DNA from: Maratus speciosus
Lineage: Eukaryota > Arthropoda > Arachnida > Araneae > Salticidae
Assembly (NCBI GenBank): GCA_963932465.1
Contig: OZ010791.1
Span: 318,180,283-318,244,282 of the forward strand
Direction: 5' to 3'
Length of the DNA: 64,000 nucleotides
Under the pieces are notes generated by a model. It saw only the letters and a program-made list of their open reading frames with translations. It searched no databases and was not told where the DNA came from. The position numbers were made by a program, and so were the translations under genes. Positions 1 through 13,114 of this stretch are shown piece by piece; the first letter of the stretch is position 1, and each line of letters opens with the position of its first letter.

Positions 1-199
1 AGTATTGAAAGGGCAAACGCCAGTTTCTTTAAATAGTTCTGAAATTAATTTTTAAGTTGCCATAATTTTACCATGAATACATTTACGAATGCGGTTAAAA
101 GCAATTAAAGTTCTTCAATTTCCAATTAATCGATTTTAGACAAGATCAAATCATCTAAGTTTGTGTATTCTGTGCAATATCACTGTATATTCATTTAGA

Positions 200-280
200 G
201 CAACAAGCATCACCGTGCCAAAATTATTCTTTTACGTGCCACATTTGGCATGCGTGCCATAGTTTCGCCATGGACTAGAC
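200..280 (-). mobile_element. hAT-like transposon end, rest off the window
   Basis: Read on the minus strand, this stretch gives a start like CATGGCGAAACTATGGCACG followed by a paired 'GCATGCC' core and 'AAATGTGGCACG'. That resembles the terminal pattern of many hAT elements, in which a TGGCC/GGCCA-rich palindrome follows a CAGNGGTGG-type end. Bases 1-200 would then be the interior, but I found no translatable transposase there. The partner end must lie outside the window. The call rests on pattern resemblance alone. Confidence 0.3.
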
Positions 281-605
281 CCACACCGATTCTAAAAACT
301 TCATATGTTGGAAGACCAACGTATGTTTACCATATACATAGCATGCAATGTATTGCAGAGTCATATGACATACAATGAATACCTTCAAAGGTAAATGTAA
401 TTTGTGTGATGTATAAACAACAGTTGTTTAATTGCAATTTATAGAAAAATCACAGTTTTCTGAATTTAATTGTAAGCCTTAAAATGAAAAAAATTAAGCA
501 TATGAATTCTAATGACGAAAGAAAAAGAAAAAAATGCTATCTCAAAAGCGATTTAAAAAATTAAACAAGACGTAATAGTAGGTGTCTAATAATTTTTTTT
601 AGCAA

Positions 606-865
606 CTATATGAAAATGTGGAGATTTCAAAACTTGCCTTATCCAGAAAATTAAATTTTGGAAAATCGCGAAAAATGTCTGACGGCGTCCATTGGTGTTC
701 ATTGTAAACCAAGATTTTGCAACTCCAGAAATACACTATAAAACTAGTTTTTTTCAGATTGTAGTGTTTTTTCTATGCAGGTTCGCCAATAGAATAGATT
801 AACAGAGAAAACTCGATTTTTAAATTTTGGATAAGGCGAGTTTTGAAACTCACGTTCTCATATAT
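606..865. mobile_element. 260-bp inverted-repeat element (MITE-like)
   Basis: The left arm (about 606-656, containing TTTCAAAACTTGCCTTATCC) is matched in inverted orientation by about 820-865 (GGATAAGGCGAGTTTTGAAA). The arms are roughly 45 bp and imperfect. The interior has small palindromes of its own around 690-715 and 735-770. No coding capacity is visible. This looks like a non-autonomous foldback or miniature element; target-site duplications are not clear. Confidence 0.5.
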
Positions 866-3800
866 ATTTGTATATATCGAAAGATATATTTGTATACGAA
901 CCACATTGCATATCGAATAATGTATTTAAATTTAATATGCATTAATAAAATAATCACGAATACTTTTATGAATGGAAATATTTTTACTTTAAAAGATATT
1001 ATATAAAAATATAGAAATAAACCAATATTGAAATTTTAAACTGAGATATATGTCAGAACATCCGCTGCAAACAATATTGATTTTTTAGAGGATTTTTGAA
1101 AACGTCTCCAATGAAAGCAATTAACACTGACTTTGCTGCCGACATATTTTCACATAAAAAGTCTTTAATTGTGACATTAAAGACTTTAATAGTAAAATAA
1201 TATTGCCTAAACCGTGTATGACGTGATGTATAATTTTAAAATATCGCGTCTGTTATGCTACACAAATTATTTCGTCTATTAACCTTTTCTTACATAAAGT
1301 GTACATATAAAGAGGTATTTTTTAGCGAAAAGATTTCAAAATACGAATTTGAAGCAGCAGGAAATGATTCTAGACAAATTTTACTTACGTTTTGAGAAGA
1401 AGGAGAAAAAATCGGAACTTTACTAGAAAATTAATAAGAAAATCGATATAGTAATTGATTGACTTAAAACTGATTTTACAAATTTGCACTCATATTGATG
1501 AAAATTGCAATACCATGAAGGACTCATAAGAATTAAATGAAATTTAATCCATAAACGACTGGTATTTGTAGAAAGAAGTGATTATATTTTCAAAGCAAAA
1601 AAAAAAAAAAAGTGCCCGAAATCAGTATTTTGTGCAGCCACCTGGTACGTGGGGCTGATAAACTTTCAGAAGTCCGTACGCTAAAATAAGCCTTAGAAAA
1701 TTTCTGGTATTGAAGAATTTAATGTGATAACATTTTGTCATCAATATTACTGCAATAGCATTAAAAAAATCGTAAAAGCTTCAGGCCTTTGTATCTATTG
1801 TTGCGCCAACATACAGACAAAAATTCTTTAAAATTTGATAAGGTTCTGTTTTATTTCTAATTTTTGATTGAAATATGATATTTCAAATACATTTCAGGTG
1901 AGCAAACAAACTTATCCAGAAAGCACCATGATGTAGATCGATTTCAAATTGTCTTAACAAAACCCCTTTTTATCGAACCAAATGCAAAATCAACGCACTT
2001 TATTATAAGGAAAATGTTTTTAAAATGCATGTTCATGAAGATCTTAAGAAACTATTTCCAAACGATTTTTTTTTTAGTAGGATGAAAATACCGCAAATAC
2101 CGCCAAGTCCATTAATACGGACATATACAAAATGTCTTGTATACCTTTTCACCAACAATCGTGTAAATCTTTTAACTGTTCACCATGTGATTATTTTTAC
2201 TTTAGCTATTAAAAAAAAAAAAAAAAAAAAAAAAACAGTTTAATAAGTGCAAATGGCAAACGCTACAATCTGTTAAAAAATATTAAAATATATATAATTC
2301 TTTTTAATATTAATATTAATATTAAAAAGAAGTTTAGAAAGTGCCGCGATAAATTACTAATAGATTCCATAAGCAATATCTAATACGCTTTAGTGAAAAG
2401 TATCATGCCAAGAGTTGAAATATCGGAAATAACATCCAATTATCATATGTAAATAGAAATTTATAGCAGATTAAATTTAGTTACACTACTTTTGCATCAC
2501 CTGTATATTTTTAGAACATTTTATATATAATATTTTAAGTACTATATGAATATGGAAAATTAAAACAACAACAACAAGAAAAAAAATAACCGTATGTTTT
2601 AGAAGGGAATTAATATATTTTTAGAATTTCTACATTTTAATTTATATATTTATTTCTCTGAGTTATTGCTCTGTTAAAAGATGTTGGTGCCATATATATA
2701 TGTATATATTTCAATAAACATACAAATACTTGGATTTCTTGAAAAATTAAGGAATCTTTTGCTTTTATTTACACCAGAATGAGGAAAAATTAAAATAAAG
2801 AATATTTTTTTGTACATTTTTAATTTCTACAATTTTTATAAAATAATGGTACACACAGTATGCAATAAACATTTAAAAATTAAAATAAAGAATAAAATTT
2901 TGAAGGATTTAAATTAATGAAAGTTTATTTTAGAGGTCTGACTTTATCATAATTCGAAATGAAATAAATTGTTGCTTTAAAAACACTTAATTTTTTTTTT
3001 TAAACATTTGTATTTTTAAGTGCAAAAACACATTTCAGTTCATTATTGTGGATTTAATAATATATAAATGACACAATGATCTAATGACAACTTTACGTAA
3101 TTACCATAAAATAAAATAAAAGTTTTCGCATTAATAAAAGCTTAGAACTAAGTATTCTGCATGTTGAAAAAAAAAATAACATACAAAAATCCATACACAA
3201 CAGTTCTTTTAAAGTAAAAACAAAACTGTTTATTATATTTTATATATATATATCATTCTCTGCAAATTAAAATTGTAAATAATATAGGTAAATAAAAATC
3301 ATTAGTAAAATACTTTTTTATGTTTAATAAGGCCTTGTTTTATTGTAAATTCTCATGTGATACAACATTATATTTAAAAATATTTGCTTTTGAAATAATT
3401 ATTTTCGTCATTAACAATGATTTTTTTTACATATAAATCCTGTAAGTATGTTGCAAAAAACAAACAAGATATCAAAAGGGATGGTGTTAAATTAAAATGC
3501 AAATGATAAAAAAGTATCACGGGATTAAAAAAAAATCAGCTTAACTATTCAATTTTTTCATAAAGATTTCTTTTCCCAGTTTCATTAATTTTCTATTAAG
3601 TATATAGTTTTCATTGTAATAAATTGAACATTACTTCTTTTTTTAGAAACATTTATATTTTTTGTTTAAAAAATCATTTACGAGTTTCTAAGAAATAATA
3701 TCCACTGTGGTATTATTTAATTTATTATATATATATACATCTTCGAGACTGATTTTATCGAAAGAATAATTAGGAAGTTAGAATGGCATGTTGTATAATT

Positions 3801-4080
3801 TTATTTAAAATATGTTTGCGTCATTTCGGAAAGGAAAATATCAAATTTCCAAATGAATAGTATATTTAATTTCAACATTTAAAAACTCTTTGTTAATATA
3901 TAGAGTAATTTCCGGATTTATGCCGCATATTTTTTTTAATTTGTGTTTAAAGACCCATGGTGGACATAAAATCCTTTTGTGCTATTTAATGATAAATATA
4001 CAACGCGTGTACTGTAATAAAAAAATTCAAAACAAATAATTAATATTTTTTTAACAATTTTTTTGCTAAAACATTACATT
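866..4080. other. A+T-rich sequence without recognised genes
   Basis: The stretch contains poly(A) runs (about 1599-1613 and 2210-2235), a perfect ATT/AAT palindrome near 2302-2333 and short TA runs (2690-2710, 3240-3252, 3727-3737). The open frame at 2025-2243 ends in a poly-lysine run made by poly(A) and is not credible as a gene. I see no element ends or protein similarity. Confidence 0.6.
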
Positions 4081-4145
4081 GTGGCGCGTCACCCGCACAT
4101 TCAGGCTGAGACGCCGCACTTGTGCGGTAGTTATGTCGCGACGTA
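4081..4145. other. CpG-rich pocket with a perfect short hairpin
   Basis: This 65-bp island of G+C-rich sequence, with many CG dinucleotides, lies inside very A+T-rich DNA. It holds a perfect hairpin, CCGCAC-TT-GTGCGG, at 4114-4127. Function unknown. It could be a fragment of a transposon end or of an unmethylated site. Confidence 0.4.
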
Positions 4146-4615
4146 ATAAGAAAAGAATGAAATTATAAATAAAAATATTCACATCTGGGCTATAATTAGC
4201 GATGTAACAGCAAAATGAAACTAAATGAGTACAATGAAACGTATTATTGAAATTAATAATTGTATGCCTACTTTCACTATTAAAATTATTGACTTATGTT
4301 TTTACATTAAATATTAATTGTTATTACAGCAACAATGTAACATAAATATATTAGAGAGAGAAAAGAAAAAAAAATGTATATTTGTGTTTTCATAATTTAT
4401 TTGTTAATTTGTTTATTTATTCGAGACCGGTGGCTGTTACACAAATTTTATTCGGTTGCCACTACTTTTTTAAAATGAGTTACCTTTACTTAAATAATCA
4501 TGAAAATGCTCTAATTAAAGAAAGCAAATATTACATTTCTTTTTAACTGGTGCCAGAAACAGAATTTGTATGCTCTTTATGAAGGTGCTTATATGCACCT
4601 ATGGTCCCAAATGAG

Positions 4616-5140
4616 TTAAGAGGCCTGTTTTTTTTTTGTTTTGTTTTTTGTTTTTTTACTACAATCTACAAAAAAGGTACAGTCTTTATGTAACAACATT
4701 TGGCACATGATGCAACGAAGACAATTACACTTCCTGTTTTTGGAGTAGTTTTCTAAACATTCTTTGCAAAGAACGTCTACGTTACGCGTAATCCAATTTT
4801 TCATTATTATCATCTTGATTTGCATCTTTCTTACCCTTCTTACATTTAATGTTTCCCTTTTCTCCTTTGGTTTTAGTAAACTTGATAACATGCCTAATAT
4901 GGTTAGTCTGTGCAAAAAGAAAAGGAAAAGTCAATAACCTTAATCATCTCTTACAAAAGAAATTGCGGATGTATACCGGAATCGCAGTGCAGCATGTATC
5001 CCATATTGCATGGTGCAGACGTCAGCCATCACAGTTACCTGCCATCGCTAAGGGGATTGGCGTAACGATATACACAGTACTCTATACAAACACTGCACTT
5101 AGTTTTGATTTCGAAATCATGCATGCATTTAGTAATTAGT
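4616..5140 (-). other. Cysteine-rich open stretch, unassigned
   Basis: An open frame at 4616-4915 on the minus strand is followed upstream, in another frame, by a further cysteine-bearing stretch near 5045-5110. The downstream part has several closely spaced cysteines in CxxC-like spacing (KECLENYSKNRKCNCLRCIM) and ends in a lysine-rich tail derived from A-rich sequence. This could be the zinc-finger tail of a decayed transposase, but no DDE or other diagnostic motif was found. The plus-strand frame at 4849-5139 overlaps it and shows nothing recognisable. I cannot assign a function. Confidence 0.15.
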
Positions 5141-8100
5141 GTATGAAAAGTATTTAAACATAACGTGTTTAAATGTTTGGGTAGTAAAATCATGCAGTTA
5201 CGTCAAAATAAGAATTGTACTTCTACAAGTAAACATCGAAATGGGATCCACGCTATACACTGGTTAAAATAATATCATTGCCCACCTACACTGTGCCTTT
5301 GACGACCATCTATCGATAATTACAAGAAACACAAGGGGTCCGCACCCCTCTTCCACACTCTTGCACCGACTCTTCCACAGTTACCCTATAGTGACTAATT
5401 ACACTCTTTTGAAAGGATACACTTAATGTAAGATCTAAATAAGCTAATTAAGTTATCATGTATAAAAATGCATAAAAACAGTCTTATTAGCAAATGGTGA
5501 TCGAGCATTCCTTGGCTGTAAATCGGTTCTTTAATACTTGATGATCGTCCACGGATTGGCACACATAGCAAAAAAGATGATATCTTGTACAAAGTTCACC
5601 AAAATTGTCTCATCCAGAGTATTATATATTGCTATATATAGCTAATGAATTAACGACTATTTATGTATTTTTACAAGGACCGGGGAGACCATAATTGCCC
5701 ATGAATCAACCGGAATAATGACTGATAATTATGGAGTTAATACTTTGATCGACTGAAGATCTTTTACTGGAACAAAGGAAAAATGTTCATACCATACCTG
5801 GTGTGCTTTTGTCCGGAATAGATGTGTTTTGAAGGTTATGGTTAAATGCTGAGTACTTTTCAGAGAACTGGTGTTATAAGAGAATGTTAACACCGCTTCT
5901 TATCTTCAGGTATATTTGCATATTATATAAAATAATAAAAATATCTTGTCGTCAAGAATGAAATTTGTAAAAAAAGGACAAAGTTAGTTGATAACTTCTA
6001 AATATAATAAATTATTTTATTAAAACTTAAGGAATTATCTTATCCAAACTTCAACAATAATTCATAGGCACTTTGAGATGGGTAAGACTCAACGGTGACT
6101 TTCAGTTAGTCACTATTGACCCTTGATTTTGAGCGAACGCTTGTCTAATTTGTGAGGTCAAAGTTACATGTACGAGATTTGGCCAACCCTTCTGATACTG
6201 TCTGCTACGCAGAAACACAACCTCCATATACATTATTAATTTTTCGCGCGGTCTGCGATGCCGTAGTTCCATGTAAGAACTCATACTTAATAACAGTGCG
6301 AATTTCCGACAGTTTCATTTTCAACAAAATTAATAATAAAAAAATCCTTTTAATATTTTTTAGAACTTACAGTGATTTCTTTAAAAAGGCGAGATGTGTA
6401 ATTACGAAAACAAAACAAAACAACAAAAACATAAAAAAAATCCAGATAGGTTAAATATTATGGCAATGTTAAATAATAAGCTGTTAATGTTGGCAATCTT
6501 ATTAATTACAAATTTCATCCTTAACGACCAAACAAATAATAAAACAATAGATTAAACTAGAGTTTGTAATTGCACACAATTTTTCTAGATGGCATCATTT
6601 TCATTTGTAATGTTTATATGGACCATTACAACAGTTCACAGTGGTTATATTTCCGATTACTATAGTCGAGAATTAAAAACTTATATTTCCAAACTATATA
6701 TAATTATAACTCTAAATGTTTTACAGATGTTACCATAAACATCATTAAGTCGCTGAATTGGGAATCAGACATGGATATTTGAAGTGGGTTGTAGTCTAAT
6801 TTAAGAGGAACCGTGTGTCAACATTTTATTTATAAGAATTTTTAAATCATTTCTTTCCTGATTTTTTTTATATAAAAACTAATTTTCAGATAAAATTGTT
6901 TTGAAAATTTTAAGTTTTTTAAATTAAGCATTAAAATTTAAGCTTACTTAATTTTTAATGTAACTCATGGACCACTTGTCTGATTTCATTAATTTTATCA
7001 CTATTATGGCAGAAAAAAAAGACTCTTGTTAATTTGTCTTCAGGATTTATAAAAATGTTCCTAACGAAATTTATAATAAACTTAACATTAAAGTAAAAAG
7101 TCGATGTTTCAGAGTGATTTTTTTTCATCGAGGAATACTTTTTCAAAATCTTCTCACAAAATTGAAAATCGCAAAGAAAATTTTTAAAAAACATAACGTT
7201 AAAACGCCGAATCCAAAATTTGAAACCCATATATTTTTAGAAAGTTTAGATATATCCTTAGAATCCTGACAAATTATGAAAATACCATGCTGAGAAAAAT
7301 GGACTTAAAGGTTTAGCTACAAGAAAAACATAACTAATAGCACAACCGGAAAATTCTTATATTTGCTGATTTAATCATCGCAGAAATATATATGTGTTTG
7401 CTTTACTTAATTTGTTTAACAGTATCTGCAATATTTTTTTAGCAAGGGAAATAGAAAATGCATTTTTGTTAAATTTTTTACTTCTGGATTTTTTAAAAAA
7501 AAGCGTCGCATCTGCTAAATGAGGAAACACCAGACCGTTTGTTTTTTGTGTAGATACAGCAACAAACATTAAATACAAAAAATATTTAAGAATATCTACA
7601 TATAACCCAACAAAATATAATCTCAAAATTCGAAAATTCTAAGAGATAATTTTATCGGTAATACTCTTCCGCTTAAACGTGTAATTGACAATCCTTAATT
7701 TACATTATTACATAACGCAATTTATCCAATAATCATACAAGATGTCGAAAATCTTATCGATTTTTCTCAACATCAGTTTGTTCAGTTTCCGAGGAAATGA
7801 TTGTTTTCCAGCAGGAAGGCTACAACGCTTGTTATAAAAATTATATCAGGGATTATCTCGAACAGAATTACATAAATTAATTGATGCTGAGGAGTAAAAT
7901 ATTTTGTCATGTTGTCAAGATCTGGCTTTTAGTGACATATTCTTTTCTGTGGGGGACTTCGAATGTTGTAATTTAAATGCCACCAACCAATTCCATCGAA
8001 GCAGTAAAAAGCCAAGATACGGAAGACTGTAACACCATCTCTCCTATCCCATTTAAGACAGTCGGCCATAAACGATCTGCAACTTTTCTATTACTGACAA

Positions 8101-8180
8101 TAATACTGGCAAACAGTTTGGAATGCGGTAAGTTGGAGCATCTTTTAGATTCAGTTTTAAATTCAGACATTTTGCATTGA
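5141..8180. other. A+T-rich sequence, no recognised gene
   Basis: Short open frames occur on both strands at 6102-6454 and 7973-8180, but none shows a domain, signal peptide or family motif that I recognise. Local base composition is slightly less A+T-rich at 5280-5400, 6080-6310 and 7950-8220, so these are the places where an exon or element fragment could hide. No terminal repeats were seen. Confidence 0.4.
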
Positions 8181-11100
8181 GAGGGATTTCTGCAGCTCTG
8201 CGGATGGGAGGGCTCATATTACGGATATATATCCAGCTGTTTCAGAAAATTAATAAATAACAGCTCTCGACATGTTCGAGGGGAACAATTTGATGTTCCG
8301 GGTGGCATGACTCTTTGATGTTAATTCTATGGTGTAACAAATATGAATAGACTGAAATAAAGACACTTTATTTTCAGATTAAGGGGCAAAATCTAAAACA
8401 TGAGCTCCGTAAAAAAAATAAAAAGTCTCTGCTATAAATTTCGCTAGATATTCTATTACGGGATGGATGCATTTTAATGGAATACATCAGAGATAAATGT
8501 AAATATCTTTACATGTGATAAATAGCTTAATTGTGTGACCAAATCTGCAATATTAAAGAAATCTGAAAATTATTATATTTAATCCCTCCCCCCCCCCCCC
8601 AAAAAACAAACAAAATAAATAAATAAACTAATTTTTTCTTTAAATAAATTTTATAGAAATATTTTCATAACAAACATATTAAAAATAACTATAGGAGTAT
8701 TTGATTTACGAATAAAAGGATTATTGTAATGTAATAAGATGCAAACCTATTAATTAATCTTTTATTTGATATTTTTTAATAAATAGATATAACAAAGATG
8801 GGTTATTCCACAAAAATGTTCCTGCATTAAATTAGATAAAGAAAAATATTCTTTCGTTCAGACATAAATTCCAGAATGACTTATGAGTTTCTTTATAAGA
8901 ATAACTTGTTTAATCGCGTGACTTAAATAAATTCACATCTGGAATTTCTTACATAAGGATAATTATTCTGGAAACCATATGTTCATTTGAGAGGCTTTTT
9001 TTCTCTGATAAAAAAAGTAATTTAAAGATTAAAAGCAAAGTGTTTTTTACAGATATTCTTTCTAGAGGATTTTTTTTTTCAAATCTATGCATACAACTTT
9101 TATATTTTTTTAAATAAAATGTATAAAATCAAAACTTTATATAAAAATAAATAACATTGCCAAGACTGTGAATTGTGAATCGACTCAATAAACATTAGAA
9201 ACCGCTTCGTCAATGTCTGACAGAGACGGTACTTCGTCATAGTCTACGTCGGTCAACGTAAGGAGCCTGTAGAAAGGGGTAACTCACGCCTCCATTTAGT
9301 TTCTAAACGGACGCTTGACTTGGCGTCTTATCGCGTAAGGTGGCGAGTGAATTTAGTTACGCTGCTCTAATCTCTATATAATAAAACAAAGTCTAACAAA
9401 TACGGGGCGAACCCATCCTCGAGAAAAACAATTATCGATGCCATATTAGGGATAAATATTCAAGAGACCGTAAGTTGGCCAATTGTTCAACGTATGGAAA
9501 TATAATCATAATCTGGTTTGTATCACATCTATTCTTCTTTATTTTACCTAAAACGTTCAAAAACTATCAGATTATTATGTTTTAAATTCTAAATTAAAAA
9601 TAGCGGATAACCAGCTATTATTAACAACGGATAACAAGAGTGTGAGACATAAACAAACGAAGACTGCTGCCATTTAGAACTACAAATTCGAAATATAGAA
9701 ACAAATGAATGACTCTTACAATGTTTCATTAAAAACAAAAACTACAGGTTTACATCTGATTCCGTTATTAAAATATTTGTAGAAGCATATTAAAGCCTTT
9801 AAATGTTTTGAGATGCGTTTTTTGCTTTTTCATGTCAACTCACGATTAAGTGAAAAATGGAGGGAGTTAATTAACCGGAGGTACAAGCTGTATTCGGAAT
9901 ACTATTGTCCTCGGCGTGAGCATTACAGAAAATACCGTCTATTTTTAAACTTTACTTTCGCGCCATCTTTTGGCAATCGATATAAATGAAAAAAAAATTT
10001 CGATTGAAATTAGAGTTGCAGATGTAATAGTAGATGTAGAGAATGCAGATGTAGAGAAATAAATGCAGATGTAATGATGCAATTCGAGATCAATTTTTAA
10101 AAGCTTCATTTATATAATTTTAAAATTTCATTCAATATAAATAAAACGATTAGTATTAATATTATTATGAATTTGATAGAATCTTAATTTAGTTTTACTT
10201 AGCTTAATATTTATTTGCTTAATTTTTTTAAAATTTTGTTCGCATTACAAATGTTTTTTCTTTTTTTTTTTTTTTCCCAGATATAACTGAAATATAAGAT
10301 GTTATCATTATTGCATTAGTACTGCTGAAATAAGTTACCTTTTAACTTAGTAAATTATATTTTTGTTTGTTCAAATGTTATTATGTTAAAAATCGAAATT
10401 TTATCTGCATTGATATAATTATTATATGCAGTACATAACATGGTATTGTGTATTCCTTACATTTTAACTAGGACTTCCCTCAGAGGGATTAGTCTGAGCG
10501 ATATTGCTGAGAACATAGATTTAATAATAACATGTGGAAGCAAAGAAAATGAGATGTTATCTTTAATTGTCCCTATACTGCGAAAAATTGAAATGATGAA
10601 AATAAACGAATTGTAGAATTACAAAATCTTATATATAAATTCGTATACACCGTTTAAAAAAATGGGAAATCAAACCATTCAAGACAGCCATGCATGGATA
10701 TAAAATTGAAAGTACGCAATATATTAAAAGTAAAATAGAAAATGAAACACTAATTTACTTATATCGGAATTTTAACTGTATAAAATGATGTCAAGAGCAT
10801 AATCAGACGCTCCGCACCAATTTGAGTAACTTTAAATGACAAATATATGATGTTTAAAAAGAATGGACTATACTTTATATGGTGTGTGCTCCCCCGGAAT
10901 AGTTAATATTGTACAATATCTGTTTTCCACGGATGCAATGAGGTTGTCGATAACATTTAAGGAATTCTCTTCTCAAAATTTAATATAGTATCAAAGTACC
11001 GAATACATCAACAGTAGCATGCAATGCTTCGTTAGAGTGTGTTTTAGATATGCTCGATCGGATTTAAATGATGAGTGTATGCTGGCCACTACATACGCTG

Positions 11101-11690
11101 TATTGTTTTGTTTTCAAACATATTCTGCACAAGTTGAGCTGTATTTAGCATGTATTAAATAAAAGAAATCGGCAATGATTACAACATAAAGTATGACACA
11201 AGATCTGAATATATCGTCTGCATAACTTTTGAGCTGTCAAAGTGTCATTTGAAGTAATTTACAAATCCATACATATTTATTCAGCAAATCATGCAAGCTA
11301 ACATACGCCAATATGAACCCGATTACAAAATTTCACCAGAATAAGTTAATATATAAAAAATCTACTAATGATAATTGAGAATATGACCTTATGATAAAAT
11401 GTCTAGAAAAATGAATCGGATAAAAAATTCATATCACATTTAAAACGGCACTTCCCTCTCTTAGTGGCCTTGGCGAGAGAGAGAAAAGCCTAGAGAAGGA
11501 ACACTTTAACAAGTACTTTCGGGCAATCTACTCACTGTTTCATACAGGTCTTTATTCAATATTTACACAATTTATTTAATGCTAGGTGGGTATCTATCAG
11601 TTTTGTTGCATTTAAATCGCATGTTTTGCGGAGGAAATGCAGCATTATGAAATATTTAAAGTTGCTGTACCTAATAATTCCAAATTAATG
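8181..11690. other. A+T-rich sequence with one CpG-rich pocket
   Basis: The stretch holds a C run at about 8587-8600 and a short GCAGATGTA-type repeat at 10015-10075. A G+C- and CpG-richer pocket lies at about 9190-9440; near its end, TCTCTATATAATAAAAC (about 9370-9388) resembles some Helitron 5' ends, but no matching 3' end was found. No coding sequence is recognised. Confidence 0.4.
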
Positions 11691-12320
11691 GTAATTGAGA
11701 TCGCTTTCCGTTAATTTCATCTTTTTAAATTTTAAATTTTTTAGAAACCATTCATAGAGACAATTGTATATTTTAAAACTAACCCGAAGCAAAATTTGAA
11801 GATTTTGGACTCAGCAGTAACAGAGAAATAGAAAATTTTTGAAAGTTTTTTGTTTCTGCGCTGTTTTATATAGCGACATTTTTAGAAATTGTTTTATTGC
11901 GAGAATTTACGTCATGATAAATACAGCCATGTCAATTTTCATGTTTATATTCCTAACAGTTCCATGTTCTTCGTTACTTAGATCATCTTTAGATCTTTTT
12001 CCACTTTGTTTAGTCTTTCTATTTTTTAGAATTCGTTCTACAACGAGCATTTACATCTTATTAATTACTACCATGTCAAAGTTCTAGTTTCTAACCCCAA
12101 CAGTATCCCAAAAATTTCAGTATTCCAAATAAATCATAGTTTAGAACCTTTCTAGAAATTTTTACGTTTATCCGTCAAATTGAACCTTTTAGAGAGCGTT
12201 CATTACGAGTATTCAACATCTTAAAAGTAACTACCGACCCAAATTTAAAGTTTCTAACCCAATCAATATCGCAGAAATCACAATTTTAGAACTTTTTTGC
12301 TCCTGCAGCGATGTAGGTTC
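11690..12320. repeat. Degenerate tandem repeat, about four units of 150-170 bp
   Basis: Units start with TTTTAGAA followed by a TTCATnnnGAG-type segment, then a 'cATTTACATCTTA' segment and 'GTTTCTAACCC..CAGTATC'. They appear near 11745, 11880, 12025 and 12190. Divergence between units is high, so this is an old array. The open frame at 11839-12087 is a by-product of the repeat and of A+T-rich composition. Confidence 0.45.
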
Positions 12321-12772
12321 TTGCACTGACATAAAATAGTCTTTTTTTTCGGAGCAGAGATGGCCACCAACATTTTTTTAAGTTGGCTATGCAGTTTCAG
12401 AGATAACACCTCACAAACGTACAAGCATTAATAATATTATACACTTTATAATATTATAACGCTTTATAATATTAGCATTAGATGTACAGATACAAAAGCC
12501 ATTTATCTGTTACAAACTAAAGTGCCGGCGTTGCCCAGAATTTGAAGGATGTTTGTTCTGAAAAATCAATTTCAAAATTTAACATACAACACAAAACAAA
12601 CATTAAAAAAAGCAGTCGAAATGTTGTTGAATGAATCATATGAAAACTTTATATAAAAATGTATAAATGTATATAACAGACGCAAAAGAATACACTATAA
12701 ATGAACTTATTTCAATTTATAATTGGAGCAATAATGTTAAAATACGCCAATATTTCCCTAATCGGGTTTTTA

Positions 12773-13114
12773 TCATGCTTCAATACATTTTCCACACTCA
12801 TATGACGCTATACTATATCCACCATGCCCTTTATATTTCCAATATGACGTAATATTTTCCTCTTTCACGTGGAAACCTTGAAATAGAAAAGTTATGAAGT
12901 TATATTCACTTTCATTTAAATTCGTCAAACCATTTATTTCATTTTCATATTTCGTGTGAATATCTTGCAATAGAAAAGTTATCACGTAATATTCACCTTT
13001 TTTTTTAAAATTCATCAAACTATTTATTTCATTTTCATTTTTCACGTGGAAATCAGGCTGTAGAATATTAATTGTTGTAGTAATAATTTTATTGTGTTTT
13101 TTATTTGTTGGCAA
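12773..13114 (-). repeat. Tandem repeat that keeps one reading frame open
   Basis: A 113-codon minus-strand frame is built from two and a half copies of a unit of about 29-32 residues. Each unit begins HVKNENEIN or HTKYENEIN and ends near ITFLLQ or ITFLFQ. At DNA level the copies lie at about 12855-12945 and 12945-13045, with a partial third copy beside them. Because the period is close to a multiple of three, the frame stays open without selection having to be invoked. There is no known domain, signal peptide or conserved start context. I read it as a small tandem repeat, with a low chance of a real repetitive peptide. Confidence 0.45.

Noticed and set aside
2025..2243. 72-codon open frame ending in poly-lysine
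   Set aside because: The C-terminal run of lysines is a poly(A) tract. There is no domain, and the surrounding sequence is low complexity.
6152..6454. 100-codon plus-strand frame with an overlapping 60-codon minus-strand frame
   Set aside because: Neither strand shows a family motif, and the 3' half is A-rich low-complexity sequence. It could contain a small exon but nothing decides it.
7973..8180. Overlapping open frames on both strands
   Set aside because: They are complementary readings of the same short stretch. No start context, domain or splice signals could be defended.
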